Both the position numbers and the translations under genes were made by a program. The notes below the pieces were generated by a model. It saw nothing but the letters and a program-made list of their open reading frames with translations, was not told the origin of the DNA and made no database searches. This document shows, one piece after another, positions 10,801 through 60,445 of a DNA stretch of 64,000 bases. This DNA comes from Phymorhynchus buccinoides (lineage: Eukaryota > Mollusca > Gastropoda > Neogastropoda > Raphitomidae). Positions within the stretch are counted from its first letter, which is position 1; each line of letters opens with the position of its first letter. Where the stretch lies: the NCBI GenBank assembly GCA_017654935.2, contig CM065680.1, forward strand, positions 31,257,906-31,321,905. Reading direction: 5' to 3'.

Positions 10801-11482
10801 TTTTTTTTAATTTTTTAGTTGTATCCATCAACGATAGTTTCATTTGTACTTTCAAAATTGTATTGGCAATTTTGTACTTTAGACACACCCCTCAATCTTT
10901 GTTTGTTGTTGTCCCACATGTTCCTGTTCGAGTGAGCCTTGAAGGCTTTGCCTCTTGTTTTTTAATGAAGCTTTCAACATTGAGGAACAAGCAACACAGC
11001 TGTATGATTTACAGGAAATATATGTTCCTCTCCCCCCCAAAAAAAAAAAAAATCAGGTTATTTTATTACAGAATCTACCCCTTCACTGCCTGCCCCTTGT
11101 CTACTACAGGGCTGTTTGCACTATGCTGTACGCCTTTAACCACGGGGTGTCTTAGTCATCAAATTTCCAGCAAGTTAAATGGGTAAAAAAACTACTAATC
11201 TGTTCCATACTCTTCGAAAAACATACATTTACAGTTCTTTTCCTTTCTACATCTTTTTTTGAACTTGTAACATTAACAAATGGATGAGCAGTGGACAGAT
11301 CAGTGAAGCATCCCTCCTAAGGCCAAATTTGGCTTGGCGCACAACAATACAAGAAATCCACTATCCCTCGGTACTAATAGTCACAGTGGTATACAATTTT
11401 GTCTGCTTATTGAAAAAAAGGCACTGGCTAAACATCATCTTGTAAAATACCAAAATACCAACAACAATTAGATGTGATGAGC

Positions 11483-12680
11483 CAATGGGTTAAAAGGCTA
11501 AGTCTCTAGGGAAGACTGTTAGTGTGTTAAATTTTCAAGTAGAAAATTTGCCTTTAGCCCACTTCTCTAAGGTGTGGGAGGTGAGCAACTTTCCCGGCCC
11601 CTTTTCATCAAATAAATTTATATTTGTGCCCGGGTTCTGGCTCGTATGATTGAATGAAATGCAAGTGGTAGTTTGCTCTAAATGGCAGACAGAGAGAAGT
11701 AGGTTTTTACATGAAAATTACACAGCTTCCACTCTCATCAGTCTGACCAAAGGGTTCAGAATTATTTGACACTTGTATTTTATTTACTCACAAAATCTGC
11801 ATAAGATTATGCAGCAATAAGAATAAAGCAGTTCAATGGCGCCAAAACAAAATCTGAATGAAAAACAATAAAATCCGAAAGGATTTACAAGACTTTTGTC
11901 TTTCTAGAAGGTTAGCCCCAAGCCGGAAGGGTCACTACTAGTATCCAGTGTCTTGGGTTCCAGTTATTGTTTTTTGCACTGTCTTAGGGACTTAGCTGTG
12001 TTGAAGTTCCTCCGTAGGGATCGGCGAGTGCTGGGTTGACTTGGCTTGCTCTGGTGTAGAGTAGCTCCCAGTCGTTCCGGTTGCGGCGTCGCGGGATGGC
12101 ACGGTTCAGGCGTGGTCTCCGCGCAGATTCTGGGTGCGGGGGCGACTTGGCGGCGGTCCCGTCTTGATGCTTGTGAGTCAGGGATTGAACTTCCTGACCA
12201 TGATGCCTAGTTGGGCTATTTTGACTGGTAGCAAGAGAGATTGATTCTACCCTGTTGTTTCAGCCAGGTTTTAGAGTCTAGTCATGGTTGCAAATACAAC
12301 TATCCAAAATCAAACAAAGTTGCTAAGTTGAATGTATCAAACAACACTTAACTATTTCAACACAAGCAGAAATAGCATGCACATCAAAATAAAGTCATAA
12401 ATAGCATTCAAACAAATCAAATCAAAACACAGTGAACCAAATCACAATAACTTTCCCAGTGGACACAAGATAAGTTTTGGAAAGTAAATAAAGTTTGAAT
12501 ATGAAATTTGTTAGACTTTATGAAAAAAAATCCCGGACGCGAGCCCCTTTATTAGATGAAAAGGGGCTGGGAAAGTTGCTCACCTCCCACACCCTAGAGA
12601 AGTGGGCTAAAGGCAAATTTTCTACTTGAAAATTGAACACACTAAAAGTCTTCCCTAGAGACTTAGTCTTTTAACCCATT
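11483..12680. mobile_element. Non-autonomous DNA transposon with ~130-bp terminal inverted repeats
   Basis: The left end (AATGGGTTAAAAGGCTAAGT at 11483) is repeated in inverse at the right end (CTTTTAACCCATT, ending 12680). The inverted repeats extend about 130 bp inward to CCGGCCCCTTTTCATC / GATGAAAAGGGGCTGG. The total is about 1.2 kb, with no transposase-like ORF. A second copy begins at 42300 with the same left end. TTAA sits seven bases inside each end, so the true boundary could be the TTAA, but the flanks show no clear target duplication. Confidence 0.78.
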
Positions 12681-12824
12681 CCCTATCTTTGCTAGCATTT
12701 TCTGTCACTGTGTCTTGGATTTCTGACATTTCATATTACAAATGAACGTCAAGAATAGGAGTTGAGGGGTGGGGCGGGGTTAATTTGTTCTCTTTCTGAA
12801 CATTTGCTGTCATTGCTTTAAATA

Positions 12825-13075
12825 TTATGTGAATTTTTTTTTGGGAAATGTGAAGACAAAAACAAACACAACAAAGCTGAACCTGAGCGTGGTGCAAAGT
12901 TCCCTCATGTGCTTATCTGGGTTTGGTTTCCGGACAGACGGATGCACGCTCGCATGAACGGACCACAAACGAAACAAAAACAATAGTTCCTGCCGCTTTG
13001 CTCGGGAACTAATAAAATATTTTTTTTTTAAAAACAACACCATAGGTGTTACTGTTAACAAGTACGGCAACAAGC
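12825..13075. repeat. Interspersed repeat with short palindrome
   Basis: It contains CGGACAGACGGATGCACGCT and, at 12986-13013, TAGTTCC...GGGAACTA as a small palindrome. A diverged relative in the opposite orientation spans about 53285-53520 (GGGAACTAG, CATGCATCCGTCCGCAC). Confidence 0.45.
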
Positions 13076-13082
13076 TCCTCAC

Positions 13083-13441
13083 CACTTTTGCTCTTATCTC
13101 TTCTAGAAGACATCACTCTAAACTCCCACCAAATGCAAAGATATTCACTGCCAAACACCCTGCCACGTGTTTGTCTGGTTTTAGAGCTTTTGTCACTGTT
13201 TTTGCCGCATACGCACTAAAACTAAAAGAAATAGTTACTTCCCTCTTTTCGATTGAGATGCAACGGACAACCAAGAACGTCAAAATCACCGCCAAGCACC
13301 CTGCCATGTGTTTGTACGGTTTTAGAGCTTTCGTCACTGTTTCTGACCCATGCGCACTAAAAGAAAAATTACTTCCCTCCTGTCAGTTGAGATGCAACGG
13401 ACAACCAAGAACGTAAAAAAAAGTATGGCGCTATAAGAGTT
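13083..13441 (+). repeat. Family D interspersed repeat with internal tandem duplication
   Basis: Two consecutive units of about 155 bp each contain CACCCTGCCA, TTTTAGAGCTTT, GCGCACTAAAA and GATGCAACGGACAACCAAGA. The copy ends in GCGCTATAAGAGTTAA. Related copies: 1-58, 26220-27043 (interrupted) and 54288-54383. Confidence 0.7.
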
Positions 13442-14335
13442 AATCAATGGAATGTTCTTTGCTATAATACCCTAACCCTCCACCAATTTCCATCATAAAA
13501 TCGTCTCCCATGCATACATCTGGTGATGCTGGTCAAGAATATGGTTATATGAATGTACAACCAATAGATTTTGGACTACTGCCACAAGGTCAAAGGTCAT
13601 AGCGCTTCAACGGTCTCCCACTGCATTCCTGAAAAGATGATGATCAAGGTAATTGGTATCCAGTGTTGTGAATAAGCCTGAGCCCCAAATCCTCTATGCC
13701 CAAAGTGAAGACTAAAGATCTCTAACAATGTGAAAGATATCGTCAACACAATACTTTGCCATTTTCAAGGTCAAACTTCAGGGTCAAAGTTATCACAGTT
13801 ATAGTTTGTTTATGGATCCCTTCAATTCTAGGTGATAAACCACTGTACACCATTTGAAGTGATTCTGTCCAGCGATTCACAAGATATAGCCCAGACGAGA
13901 AAATAAAGGTGGCAAACCATAAACATATTCCCAGTTCAACAACAGTGAATGGAACAAAAACTGGAACTCAGTTGGAAGAACATTTATCATTATGGCTTGC
14001 CATTTGTGCAAACTGACATCACAGGCTTCGTCCTTGGGTTATAAGGAACAATTCTGCAAAGTTTTAGGATTATGAGTTCCATATCTTTAACAATATTCGG
14101 TTCAATGGGTTTTAACAATTTTTTTTATATCAACTTGGAGTATGTTTATATAGCCTACCGTTAGATGAAACTCAACTGCAGGACATGGGGTAACAATAAA
14201 CATTCTGCCAAGTTTCATAAAGATCGATTCAGTAGGTTAGGCGCTTTGAAGTTGAATAAAGTTTCACGCACAGACGTACACACAGAGAAATGCACAACTC
14301 TCGTTCACATGTCAGTGTTTAGATCTGAGAGAACA
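13442..14335. other. Intergenic, no gene recognised
   Basis: AT-rich sequence with GGTCAAAGGTCA and GTCAAACTTCAGGGTCAAAG motifs and AAGTTTCATAAAGATCGATT near 14211. It looks like old interspersed repeat; no exon or ORF of interest. Confidence 0.45.
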
Positions 14336-14347
14336 CACACACGCGCG

Positions 14348-14441
<94 letters not shown>
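14336..14441 (+). repeat. (AC)n-(CG)n-(GA)n compound microsatellite
   Basis: A short AC run, then about ten CG units (14342-14362), then about 39 GA units (14363-14440). Alternating CG can adopt Z-DNA and pure GA can form triplex. It ends about 330 bp upstream of the proposed UBE4-like promoter. Confidence 0.9.
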
Positions 14442-14444
<3 letters not shown>

Positions 14445-14767
14445 AACAGAGTCCTTCATCACTGAGTGGGACGGAGGACACACACACAACATCATTGCCG
14501 TTCTATTCAGTTTTCCACATGCTGTTCTCTTTTCAAAGGATGCAGTTACGCAAGTATATCGGTCGGTAGGCTAGTAGTAGTAGTAGTACTAGTAGTAAGA
14601 CTGGCTTCTGCCTAAGCCTCACGGCTTATAATACGTCCCATCCAGAATTCTTTCTCTTTCGCCCTTTTCTTCACCCAGCAGCCAACAACAATAGGCTCTC
14701 CCCGATACACACCCACACCTCTTTCTTGATTATATTCTTACCACGCGCTCATTGTTCGACGATTCCT

Positions 14768-14772
14768 ATTGG
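14768..14772 (+). promoter_or_regulatory. Inverted CCAAT box in probable UBE4-like promoter
   Basis: CCTATTGGTCAGTG carries ATTGG, an inverted CCAAT box, 220 bp upstream of the proposed exon 1 donor. No TATA box is evident. The downstream 14800-14880 is C/T-rich, as in TATA-less housekeeping promoters. This is inference from position and motif only. Confidence 0.35.
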
Positions 14773-14849
14773 TCAGTGAAAAGGCTGTTGATGACTTCAT
14801 TGAGTTTTGTTGACGCACACCCCCTCTCCCCCCTTCCTCTCTTCCCCAT

Positions 14850-14993
14850 CCACCCCTTTAACTTCCCGTCTTTCGTTCGACCGTTTTGTCTCCAAATTCG
14901 TCGTGTCATTGAGCTTGTTGGATAGTCGTTTCAACCGGCGCATCTGTGGTGCAGAAACAAAACACAGCCTTACAAGTGATGTTAGATCTACAG
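14850..14993 (+). other. Probable non-coding first exon of UBE4-like gene
   Basis: A strong donor, CTACAG/GTACGTG, sits at 14993/14994. The next coding exon begins with an acceptor at 15704 and 76 nt of 5' UTR before its ATG, so an upstream non-coding exon is expected. The 5' limit given here is approximate. Confidence 0.4.
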
Positions 14994-15289
14994 GTACGTG
15001 TTGTAAATAAGTTGATGACAAAATATAAATTTTATGATTGACTGTCCTAACTCTCGACTCTTTTGGGTTGGAAACGTGGGGGCTGTCGCTCATCTTTGTA
15101 TAAACTCTTTCAGTTGGGAAGATGGGTGTTGAAAGACCATGTCATTGACACAATGTGTAGTCCTAATGCATTGATTTGTCTACAGTTTGCCCCCCCCCCC
15201 CCCCTTCTTTTTTTCAGAATACACCCTCCCCAGAGAGAATAGAATGTGAAACGTGTTTGTGTTAAGAAAGATGCAGATCAACACCCCTC

Positions 15290-15608
<319 letters not shown>

Positions 15609-15780
15609 AAACATTAACACAGACATTCTTATTTTGTGTAGCTTGGATGTCAGTGTGACTTTTGTGTAGCTTTCTAAGAATCAGTGGACTGCTTTCATTT
15701 TCAGAAAGGTGACAGAATACAGAGAATAGAGAGAGATTTCCCACAAAATACAAAACCAAAAGTCAATTAATATCCAGAAA

Positions 15781-54512
<38,732 letters not shown>

Positions 54513-54534
54513 GTACAGCCCTGAAAGTGGAAAA

Positions 54535-54905
54535 TGTTGTCCACCAGCCTTTGGCTGGTAACTTTTTTTTTTACCAGCAAAACCAAAAGTTTTACCAGCC
54601 AAACCAATTCTTTCTTCCATTTTGGTAGAAAAGTTCGTGTTTTACTCTTACCCTTTTTGGGTGATGGCTGCGATGCCTTTGAACTTGAAGTTGAAGCCGA
54701 AGAACGTTTCATTTCGAAAATGCACTGGCTGGCGAGCACGCAAAATTGCTTATCGTATTTCCGGTGTGTGGGAAAACATGGATTGGGAAAGGAATCTTAC
54801 GCGAGAAAGAACATCGTTTTTTGCCCACTCGCATTTGGCGGGTGAAGTGAATTATAAACCCGCCATATTTTTTTCCACTCGCCAGTTTCAGGGCTGAGGT
54901 AGAGT
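54535..54905 (-). repeat. Unidentified repeat with a coding-like minus-strand segment
   Basis: On the minus strand, about 54715-54560 reads KASQPSPKKGKSKTRTFLPK, then WKKELVWLVK. RTF.P.W..E..WL resembles the N terminus of hAT-related ZNF862/KIAA-type proteins. TTACCAGC is repeated three times at 54558-54600. It is probably a transposon fragment, not an exon. Confidence 0.3.
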
Positions 54906-55515
54906 CGTCATCAGGACTGACATTCTTCATTTCTCTTGATTTGATTAGATCAAATGAAGATGACAATGGTCTCATCTTTTTAACTGATTCAAGTCGTTCC
55001 GGCCATATATGTCCGGAATTAATAGATAGCTCTCAATTTGATGCATTTGCTTCAAGGGAAGTAAATCTGTGTGCACACAATACCTTGGTCACTTCTAAAC
55101 TCGCTTCGCTCCCTTAGCCACAATTTTGCCTCTGACTTTGCTTTTGTAGTGGTTTGTTGTGGGGAAACCAATCTGTGTAGAGTTTTTCTGTATAAAAAAA
55201 GATCTACCACTTCCCTATGTCTAAATCTGAAGTAAATACCCGTAATCTTTCATTTCTCATTTTGTTTATGTATGTTTTATTTGTGTGTATGGCTGGAGTG
55301 ATTTGTTAGTTTTTAAAAAAATTCAAAATAGTTGCGATGCGAATGAGTTAAGCGCAGTAACTTTCAAAAAGCGTATGCTTCATTTTATTTTTTTAGATCA
55401 AAAGAATGGTGAAGTTTTAGTCACAATAATGCCCGCAACTTTTAGGTTGTATTTCATGAAAATAAAAAATGCTGCGTAAATGTTGAAGATGACAGGGTGG
55501 CTCGGGGGTAACAAA

Positions 55516-58013
55516 AATCACGAAATCCCCCGCTCGATCCTGATCAGAGATCGGGAGAGGGAAATCGCGAACCCCGAGGAGAGTCTCGCACGCCCAGACA
55601 GACAAACCCGCAGGAGAAGGCACACGCGCACACCGGAAGTACAATACAAAACAAGACTATTTATTATAAACAAGCACACACACACACTTACACAATTCAA
55701 TACACTCAATGTTCAACAAATTATCTACACAATTTACATGGCATTCAAAAGTTTGTCCAAAGAATAAACTAAAGCCGGCAACTTAACTGAATAACTAAAA
55801 GAGAGTTTGTAAGCAGAAACACAAAATTGAAGGGAAAAACGACGAAAGGGCAGACGAAGAAAAGAAGTCCAACAAAAACAGCAGAGCGTCCGAAGAAGAA
55901 GACAAAAGGGGAAAACAAAAGTCAGTAGAAAAACTGCTCCCCCTCCTGGGGCAGGCTACAGCAGCAGAAACAAAAGAAGAGAGACGGCAGAGGTCGCCCA
56001 CAGACTCCTCAACAGGAACGTCGAAGCCTGGCCCGAACGCACAGACAGGCCCACAGATCGGGCCTAACACGGGGCCAGACAGAAAGGCGGGCGGCCTCCC
56101 ACAGCCGGAAACGGAGAAAAGAGCGGTTGACCGGGCGGTCAACCAGGCAGCAACAGGTCAGGTCAGGTTCAGGTCTCAGGCTCAGGCTCAGGCTCAGGAT
56201 CAGGATCAGGATCAGGATCAGGATCAGGACTGTATGAAAAACCAAAACAAAAACCTAGTTTTGAACTCCCAGAGTAAACAACAGTTTTGTGTTTACCCAA
56301 AAACTAATTCCCCAACAGTCCTCTTCAGGGATGTAAAAACCCACCCTCTTTAAACTTGGTTCTCTCCAAGAACCCCAAAACGCTGAAAAACACTTTCTTT
56401 ACAATCCTTTTCACACGACTCAGTCTAGGGGTAATATTTCATCAAAAAGGATTAACTAAAAGGTTTCACTTTTTCTGGAACAACAAGGCTTTCATACATT
56501 TAGAAAATTCTAGCCTTTCAAATACAAAAATTAACAATTACATTCTTCTGAAAATTTCACAGCTTTTCAGGTACAAGAATGGACACTTAAATTCTTCTGA
56601 AAATATCACATAGAACTTCACCACCAAAAATATGTCCCTTCATTATCATTTCTTCCAGAAGGCGGACGAACTACAGGCAAAGAATGTATTTCCCCAAAAT
56701 GGCATTCACAATGTACTTCAAAAGGTCAAAAAGCCTTGAAAACACTAATTACACTTTCTCTCAAAAATAAAAACAGAAACGGGGATGAACGCTTTACAAA
56801 GCCCCTATCAGCATAGCTAGAAGCGCGACTGGAATAACCCTCTGTTATCCAGCTCTCCGCAGAGTCTCTTAATACCTAATTAAGCTAGGACGATGACCGC
56901 GAGGCTAAACATAGGTCGCGAGGCTAAACATATACCGCAAGGCTAAACATAGGCCGCGAGGCTAAACATAGGCCGCGAGGCTAAACATATACCGCAACAA
57001 GGAATAATGCGCGCGCGTGCACGCATTTAGGATTCTGAATCTCTGTGAACTCAAATACGCTTTGCACCGAAAAACGATTTGCACGGCCTAAACACACAAT
57101 GGCGAGCCAAAACATTGATTCAAAAATATGTGCCGAGTTCAAGTACCAAATTCTACGACCGGCAAAAACCTATCCAACTGACAAGTCATGACCCAGCCAG
57201 TCAGTTCCTTAGCCCCTTATGCAAAAATCAAGAAAATAATAAGAAAATGAACCAAAGAAAACGCACACAAATATACATGTTAGCAAACCTATAACTAGCT
57301 ATTCTACATTGTTACGCGCGCGTTGTTGTACGAGTTTTAACGGGATTAATACTAATTTTATGCAGCTACTGACCAAACTTCCAAGTGGCGGAATGAAGAA
57401 GAAGAATCCTCCCCACAAGACAGTCGCAGCTCTGGTCTCGCCAAGGGCTCGGGGTAAGCGCGAGCAGGTGGAAGGGGTTCCGGACCGGCCACAGCTTTCT
57501 TCCAGGACTCCAGTGAACGCCAGGGACGATGACGGGGAAGGGAAAACGATGAGAAACCAAATAAAAAGGGGGTGAAGATGGCGATGAGGATGAAGAGAAG
57601 AGATGATTTCAGCCGAAGCTCAACAGCTTCGCTATCCTCACGTCTAGGACTCGTGCAGGATAAACAATTGATAACAGGATCCTTCAGGGACGTGGCCCTC
57701 ACCACACCTCAGCACTGGGCGGCCGTAGGTGGACAGAACGATGAAAAGGAGAAAGGATGAAGCGATGAAGCGATGTTGCTTAACTGAAGGAAAAATATGG
57801 AGTGACGTTTGACCGGTATAAAACTCATGAAGTCGCCAGTTGAATGTGGAGTCTCGCGAGAGGTCAGAGCTAACACGGGTTGCACGGATTTCACAAGTAG
57901 GTTGTCTCGATTAGGTTCAAAGAAAAGGAAAGATCTCGGGGTCCTTTGCGATCGAGTGGTAGACTGTGCCTTTCTCGGTCTGTTCAGAAGAACAATGTCA
58001 CAAACTCGTGACA
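55516..58013 (-). mobile_element. 3' LTR of Gypsy-group retrotransposon (2.5 kb)
   Basis: Matches 61726-64000 almost base for base. It starts (plus strand) at TCACGAAATCCCCCGCTCG and ends AAACTCGTGACA; with the other LTR the termini are TGTCACGA and TCGTGACA. The two outermost bases at 55516-55517 are AA rather than TG. It contains a GGCTCA/GGATCA hexamer array (56160-56226) and five units of CGCGAGGCTAAACATAG type (56898-56992). The short ORFs in it are shared by both LTRs only because the LTRs are near-identical. Confidence 0.92.
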
Positions 58014-60445
58014 CACCCCCCTTCCGGAAAAGCACGTACTGGGTGAAAACACTCATCGTGTCGCAGCCTGGGACGTCGCCAAGTTGTCCTCTGAAGGTTT
58101 GGCTTGTGCAACCTTCCGCACTCTCTCTTCCTCTGGCAAAACATGTCCCCATTTGATGAAGTGACCAAGGGACGACACTTCGCTCTTGCTGGTCTCACAC
58201 CTACTGGATCGGACCGCCAGACGGACTTCACGTAGCCGCCGGGAGGTACGCCGGAGGACCTGCGCTTGTCTCTGGCAAAGTGGGTCCAATAAAAACCCTG
58301 CTGTACCCTCTCTTGAGTCCGGCGGGTGCTCATGTGTCCAACCAAGGGTGCGTCATGAGCCACTTTCTGCACCGATGGGGGTACAACAACTTGCTTGGCA
58401 CCAGTGCGGTCGTTCTGATGGTGGCGGCAGAGTATCCCTTTCTCTTCCCTGAATGAGATAGTGCCGGACTTGGTAGCCCTAGGTTCAGCGTCCAGTAACT
58501 CCGTCACCCTATCCAGCCGGCTGTCCTGCGACTGAGGTTTGCGGGGCACTTGTGGTGTCACTTCCTCCACAAACACTTCCAGTCCTGGCCGGACAATGGG
58601 TTGGAGTTCGTCCACCTTCTTGGCCATGGCGCGAGTGACTGCGCCCACGTAGACCTTCTCGGGCAGAATAGACGCTAGAGTCTGCTCCGTCCCATCCTCG
58701 AAGCACACAGTATTCCCCAACAGCAATGAACACGCCGGTTGCTTAAGGGCCACTGCCCATACCTTGCCTTCGAAGTAAGGGGTGCACATCTCGACCAAGT
58801 AGGTAGGGCGACGACACACAAATTGGGCTTCAACTCCTGACACTTCGCACACCGGTCCTCTGGGCGCCCCAGATGGTACGAGCTCTTCGTCCACGAAAAT
58901 GGCCGTAGCGCCGGTGTCTCTGACGCTGTCAACAACTTTTCCAGCCACTCTGGAGGGGAAGACAAGACATCCCTCCCTGCATGGTGAAGAAGCAAACTGG
59001 CTAAGGGCTTTCCAACTTCCGGAGGCCTTCCCATCCTGCGAACCGCTATTCTGGAAAGATGGTCTCCGCAACTCGGGACAGAACCTCCTAATATGCCCTA
59101 GGGTCCGGCAGTGGAAACACACCTTTTGGTTCTTTGTCGGTGATTTGGTTGGAGACGGAGGAGTAGTTTCCTGGAGAGGAGTGGAGTCAGGTGTATGACT
59201 ATCTTTGGCAGATCCCCTGGAGGCGACAGTTCTCCTAGCCTCCGAGTAAGTCTCTGCGATCTCGATGGCAGCGTCGAAGGTAGTCGGCTTCTTCTCACTC
59301 ATCCGTATTCGGAGCTCAGGGGACACGGTGTTGTAGAGCTGCTCAATGAGGATTAAATCCTTCAGCTCGGCCTCAGAGAGCTCTTCCCAGTGCTTCAGTG
59401 CCTGACGAAGCCTTGTCCCAAACTGATAGAAGGTTTCGCTGGACTCCTTCTTACTATTGCGGAACTTCCGGCGATAGGTCTCAGGCGAAAGGCGAAACTG
59501 TTGACGAAGAACCTTCTGTAAATTATCATAGGTCTCGTCCTCTCCCATCTTGAAACAGGCTTCCTTGGCTTTGCCGGTGAGGGAAGATGACAGATGGATG
59601 AGTTTCTCATCATCTGTTAAGAGGTAGATCTTAGCCATTTTCTCGAAATGTTCTAGGAACAAGTCAATATCTTCGCCGGGTTTCAGTTCTGGAAGCCTGA
59701 GTACAGGGGTCGACACCTTAGACCTGCTTCCTGACTCACGTCCTTGTTCCAGCTTTTCTCTCCTTCTCACTTCCTCTTGGCGAATCGCCTCACGTTCCTC
59801 TTTCTCTTCTCTCCACCTGCGTTCTTTCTCCTCTCTTTCCTCTTTTCTTAGTTCCCTCTCCAGCTTCATTTCCTCTCTCCATCGCTGTTCTTTCTTTTCT
59901 TCTTCTTCCTTCCTTCGTCTTTCCTGCTCTTCTTTTTCCTCTCTTCTAAGCTGTTCTTTCTTTTCTTCTTCTTCCTTCTGTTCAGCTCGCTCCTCTCTCC
60001 TAAGTCTTTCCTGCTCTTCTTTTTCCTCTCTTCTAAGCTGTTCAACCTCAGCCATCTCTTCCCTTCTTTGCTGCTCCATCTGGGCCATGGCAGCCATGAA
60101 CATGGAAAACTCGCTGTTTCCTTTCGAGGAAGGATGGTGCTCTCCAGGCTTCTCCCCTGTCGTGGCACCTGACTTAAGAAAGATTCCCCTACCACGACTT
60201 AGGCTAAGGGGAGTCGAAACTGGTCCAACCCTAGACCGTGCTCCTCCATGGTCAACTGCAGCATGGACAACCGGAGTGTGCATGGCCGTAGCCACAGAAG
60301 TCATGGAAGAAGATGGGGGTGAGGGCACAACGGTAGTAACGACGGAGGTAGAAACAGCTGAGGGCGTAGTCGGTACAGAAGGATCAGTCGACAGGTCCCA
60401 CATAGCCCCACTGCGCGACCTTAAATCATACTCGTGACTTGCCAT
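57998..60445 (-). CDS. LTR retrotransposon gag-protease ORF fused to truncated integrase zinc-binding region
   Basis: Chosen start MASHEYDLRS at 60445; the frame is open 28 codons further upstream but without similarity. Order: a Ser/Thr/Pro-rich N terminus; a long Glu/Arg/Lys coiled coil (about 155-285); a gag capsid region with a SCAN-like stretch LSPETYRRKFRN and TFYQFGTRLRQAL (about 360-385); a zinc knuckle C-X2-C-X4-H-X4-C beginning at residue 443; an aspartic protease with DTGA at about 510; then, after a Lys/Glu linker, HDAPLVGHMSTRRTQERV and GFYW (about 697-720), the HH half of an integrase HHCC domain. The CC half, the integrase core, and the whole reverse transcriptase and RNase H are absent. 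The ORF ends just inside the LTR. It could supply particle proteins but not copy itself. Confidence 0.88.
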   Translation of the reverse strand: MASHEYDLRSRSGAMWDLSTDPSVPTTPSAVSTSVVTTVVPSPPSSSMTSVATAMHTPVVHAAVDHGGARSRVGPVSTPLSLSRGRGIFLKSGATTGEKPGEHHPSSKGNSEFSMFMAAMAQMEQQRREEMAEVEQLRREEKEEQERLRREERAEQKEEEEKKEQLRREEKEEQERRRKEEEEKKEQRWREEMKLERELRKEEREEKERRWREEKEEREAIRQEEVRRREKLEQGRESGSRSKVSTPVLRLPELKPGEDIDLFLEHFEKMAKIYLLTDDEKLIHLSSSLTGKAKEACFKMGEDETYDNLQKVLRQQFRLSPETYRRKFRNSKKESSETFYQFGTRLRQALKHWEELSEAELKDLILIEQLYNTVSPELRIRMSEKKPTTFDAAIEIAETYSEARRTVASRGSAKDSHTPDSTPLQETTPPSPTKSPTKNQKVCFHCRTLGHIRRFCPELRRPSFQNSGSQDGKASGSWKALSQFASSPCREGCLVFPSRVAGKVVDSVRDTGATAIFVDEELVPSGAPRGPVCEVSGVEAQFVCRRPTYLVEMCTPYFEGKVWAVALKQPACSLLLGNTVCFEDGTEQTLASILPEKVYVGAVTRAMAKKVDELQPIVRPGLEVFVEEVTPQVPRKPQSQDSRLDRVTELLDAEPRATKSGTISFREEKGILCRHHQNDRTGAKQVVVPPSVQKVAHDAPLVGHMSTRRTQERVQQGFYWTHFARDKRRSSGVPPGGYVKSVWRSDPVGVRPARAKCRPLVTSSNGDMFCQRKRECGRLHKPNLQRTTWRRPRLRHDECFHPVRAFPEGGCVTSL
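58016..58025 (-). other. Polypurine tract of LTR element
   Basis: Minus strand GGAAGGGGGG lies two bases before the LTR start TGTCACGA. It would prime plus-strand DNA synthesis. Confidence 0.75.

Noticed and set aside
55795..56142. 115-codon minus-strand ORF in the LTR (and 57358-57705), conserved in both LTRs
   Set aside because: The LTRs are near-identical through recent insertion, so conservation is uninformative; no recognised motif.
57309..57575. Plus-strand ORF in LTR
   Set aside because: Antisense to the element and only kept by LTR identity.
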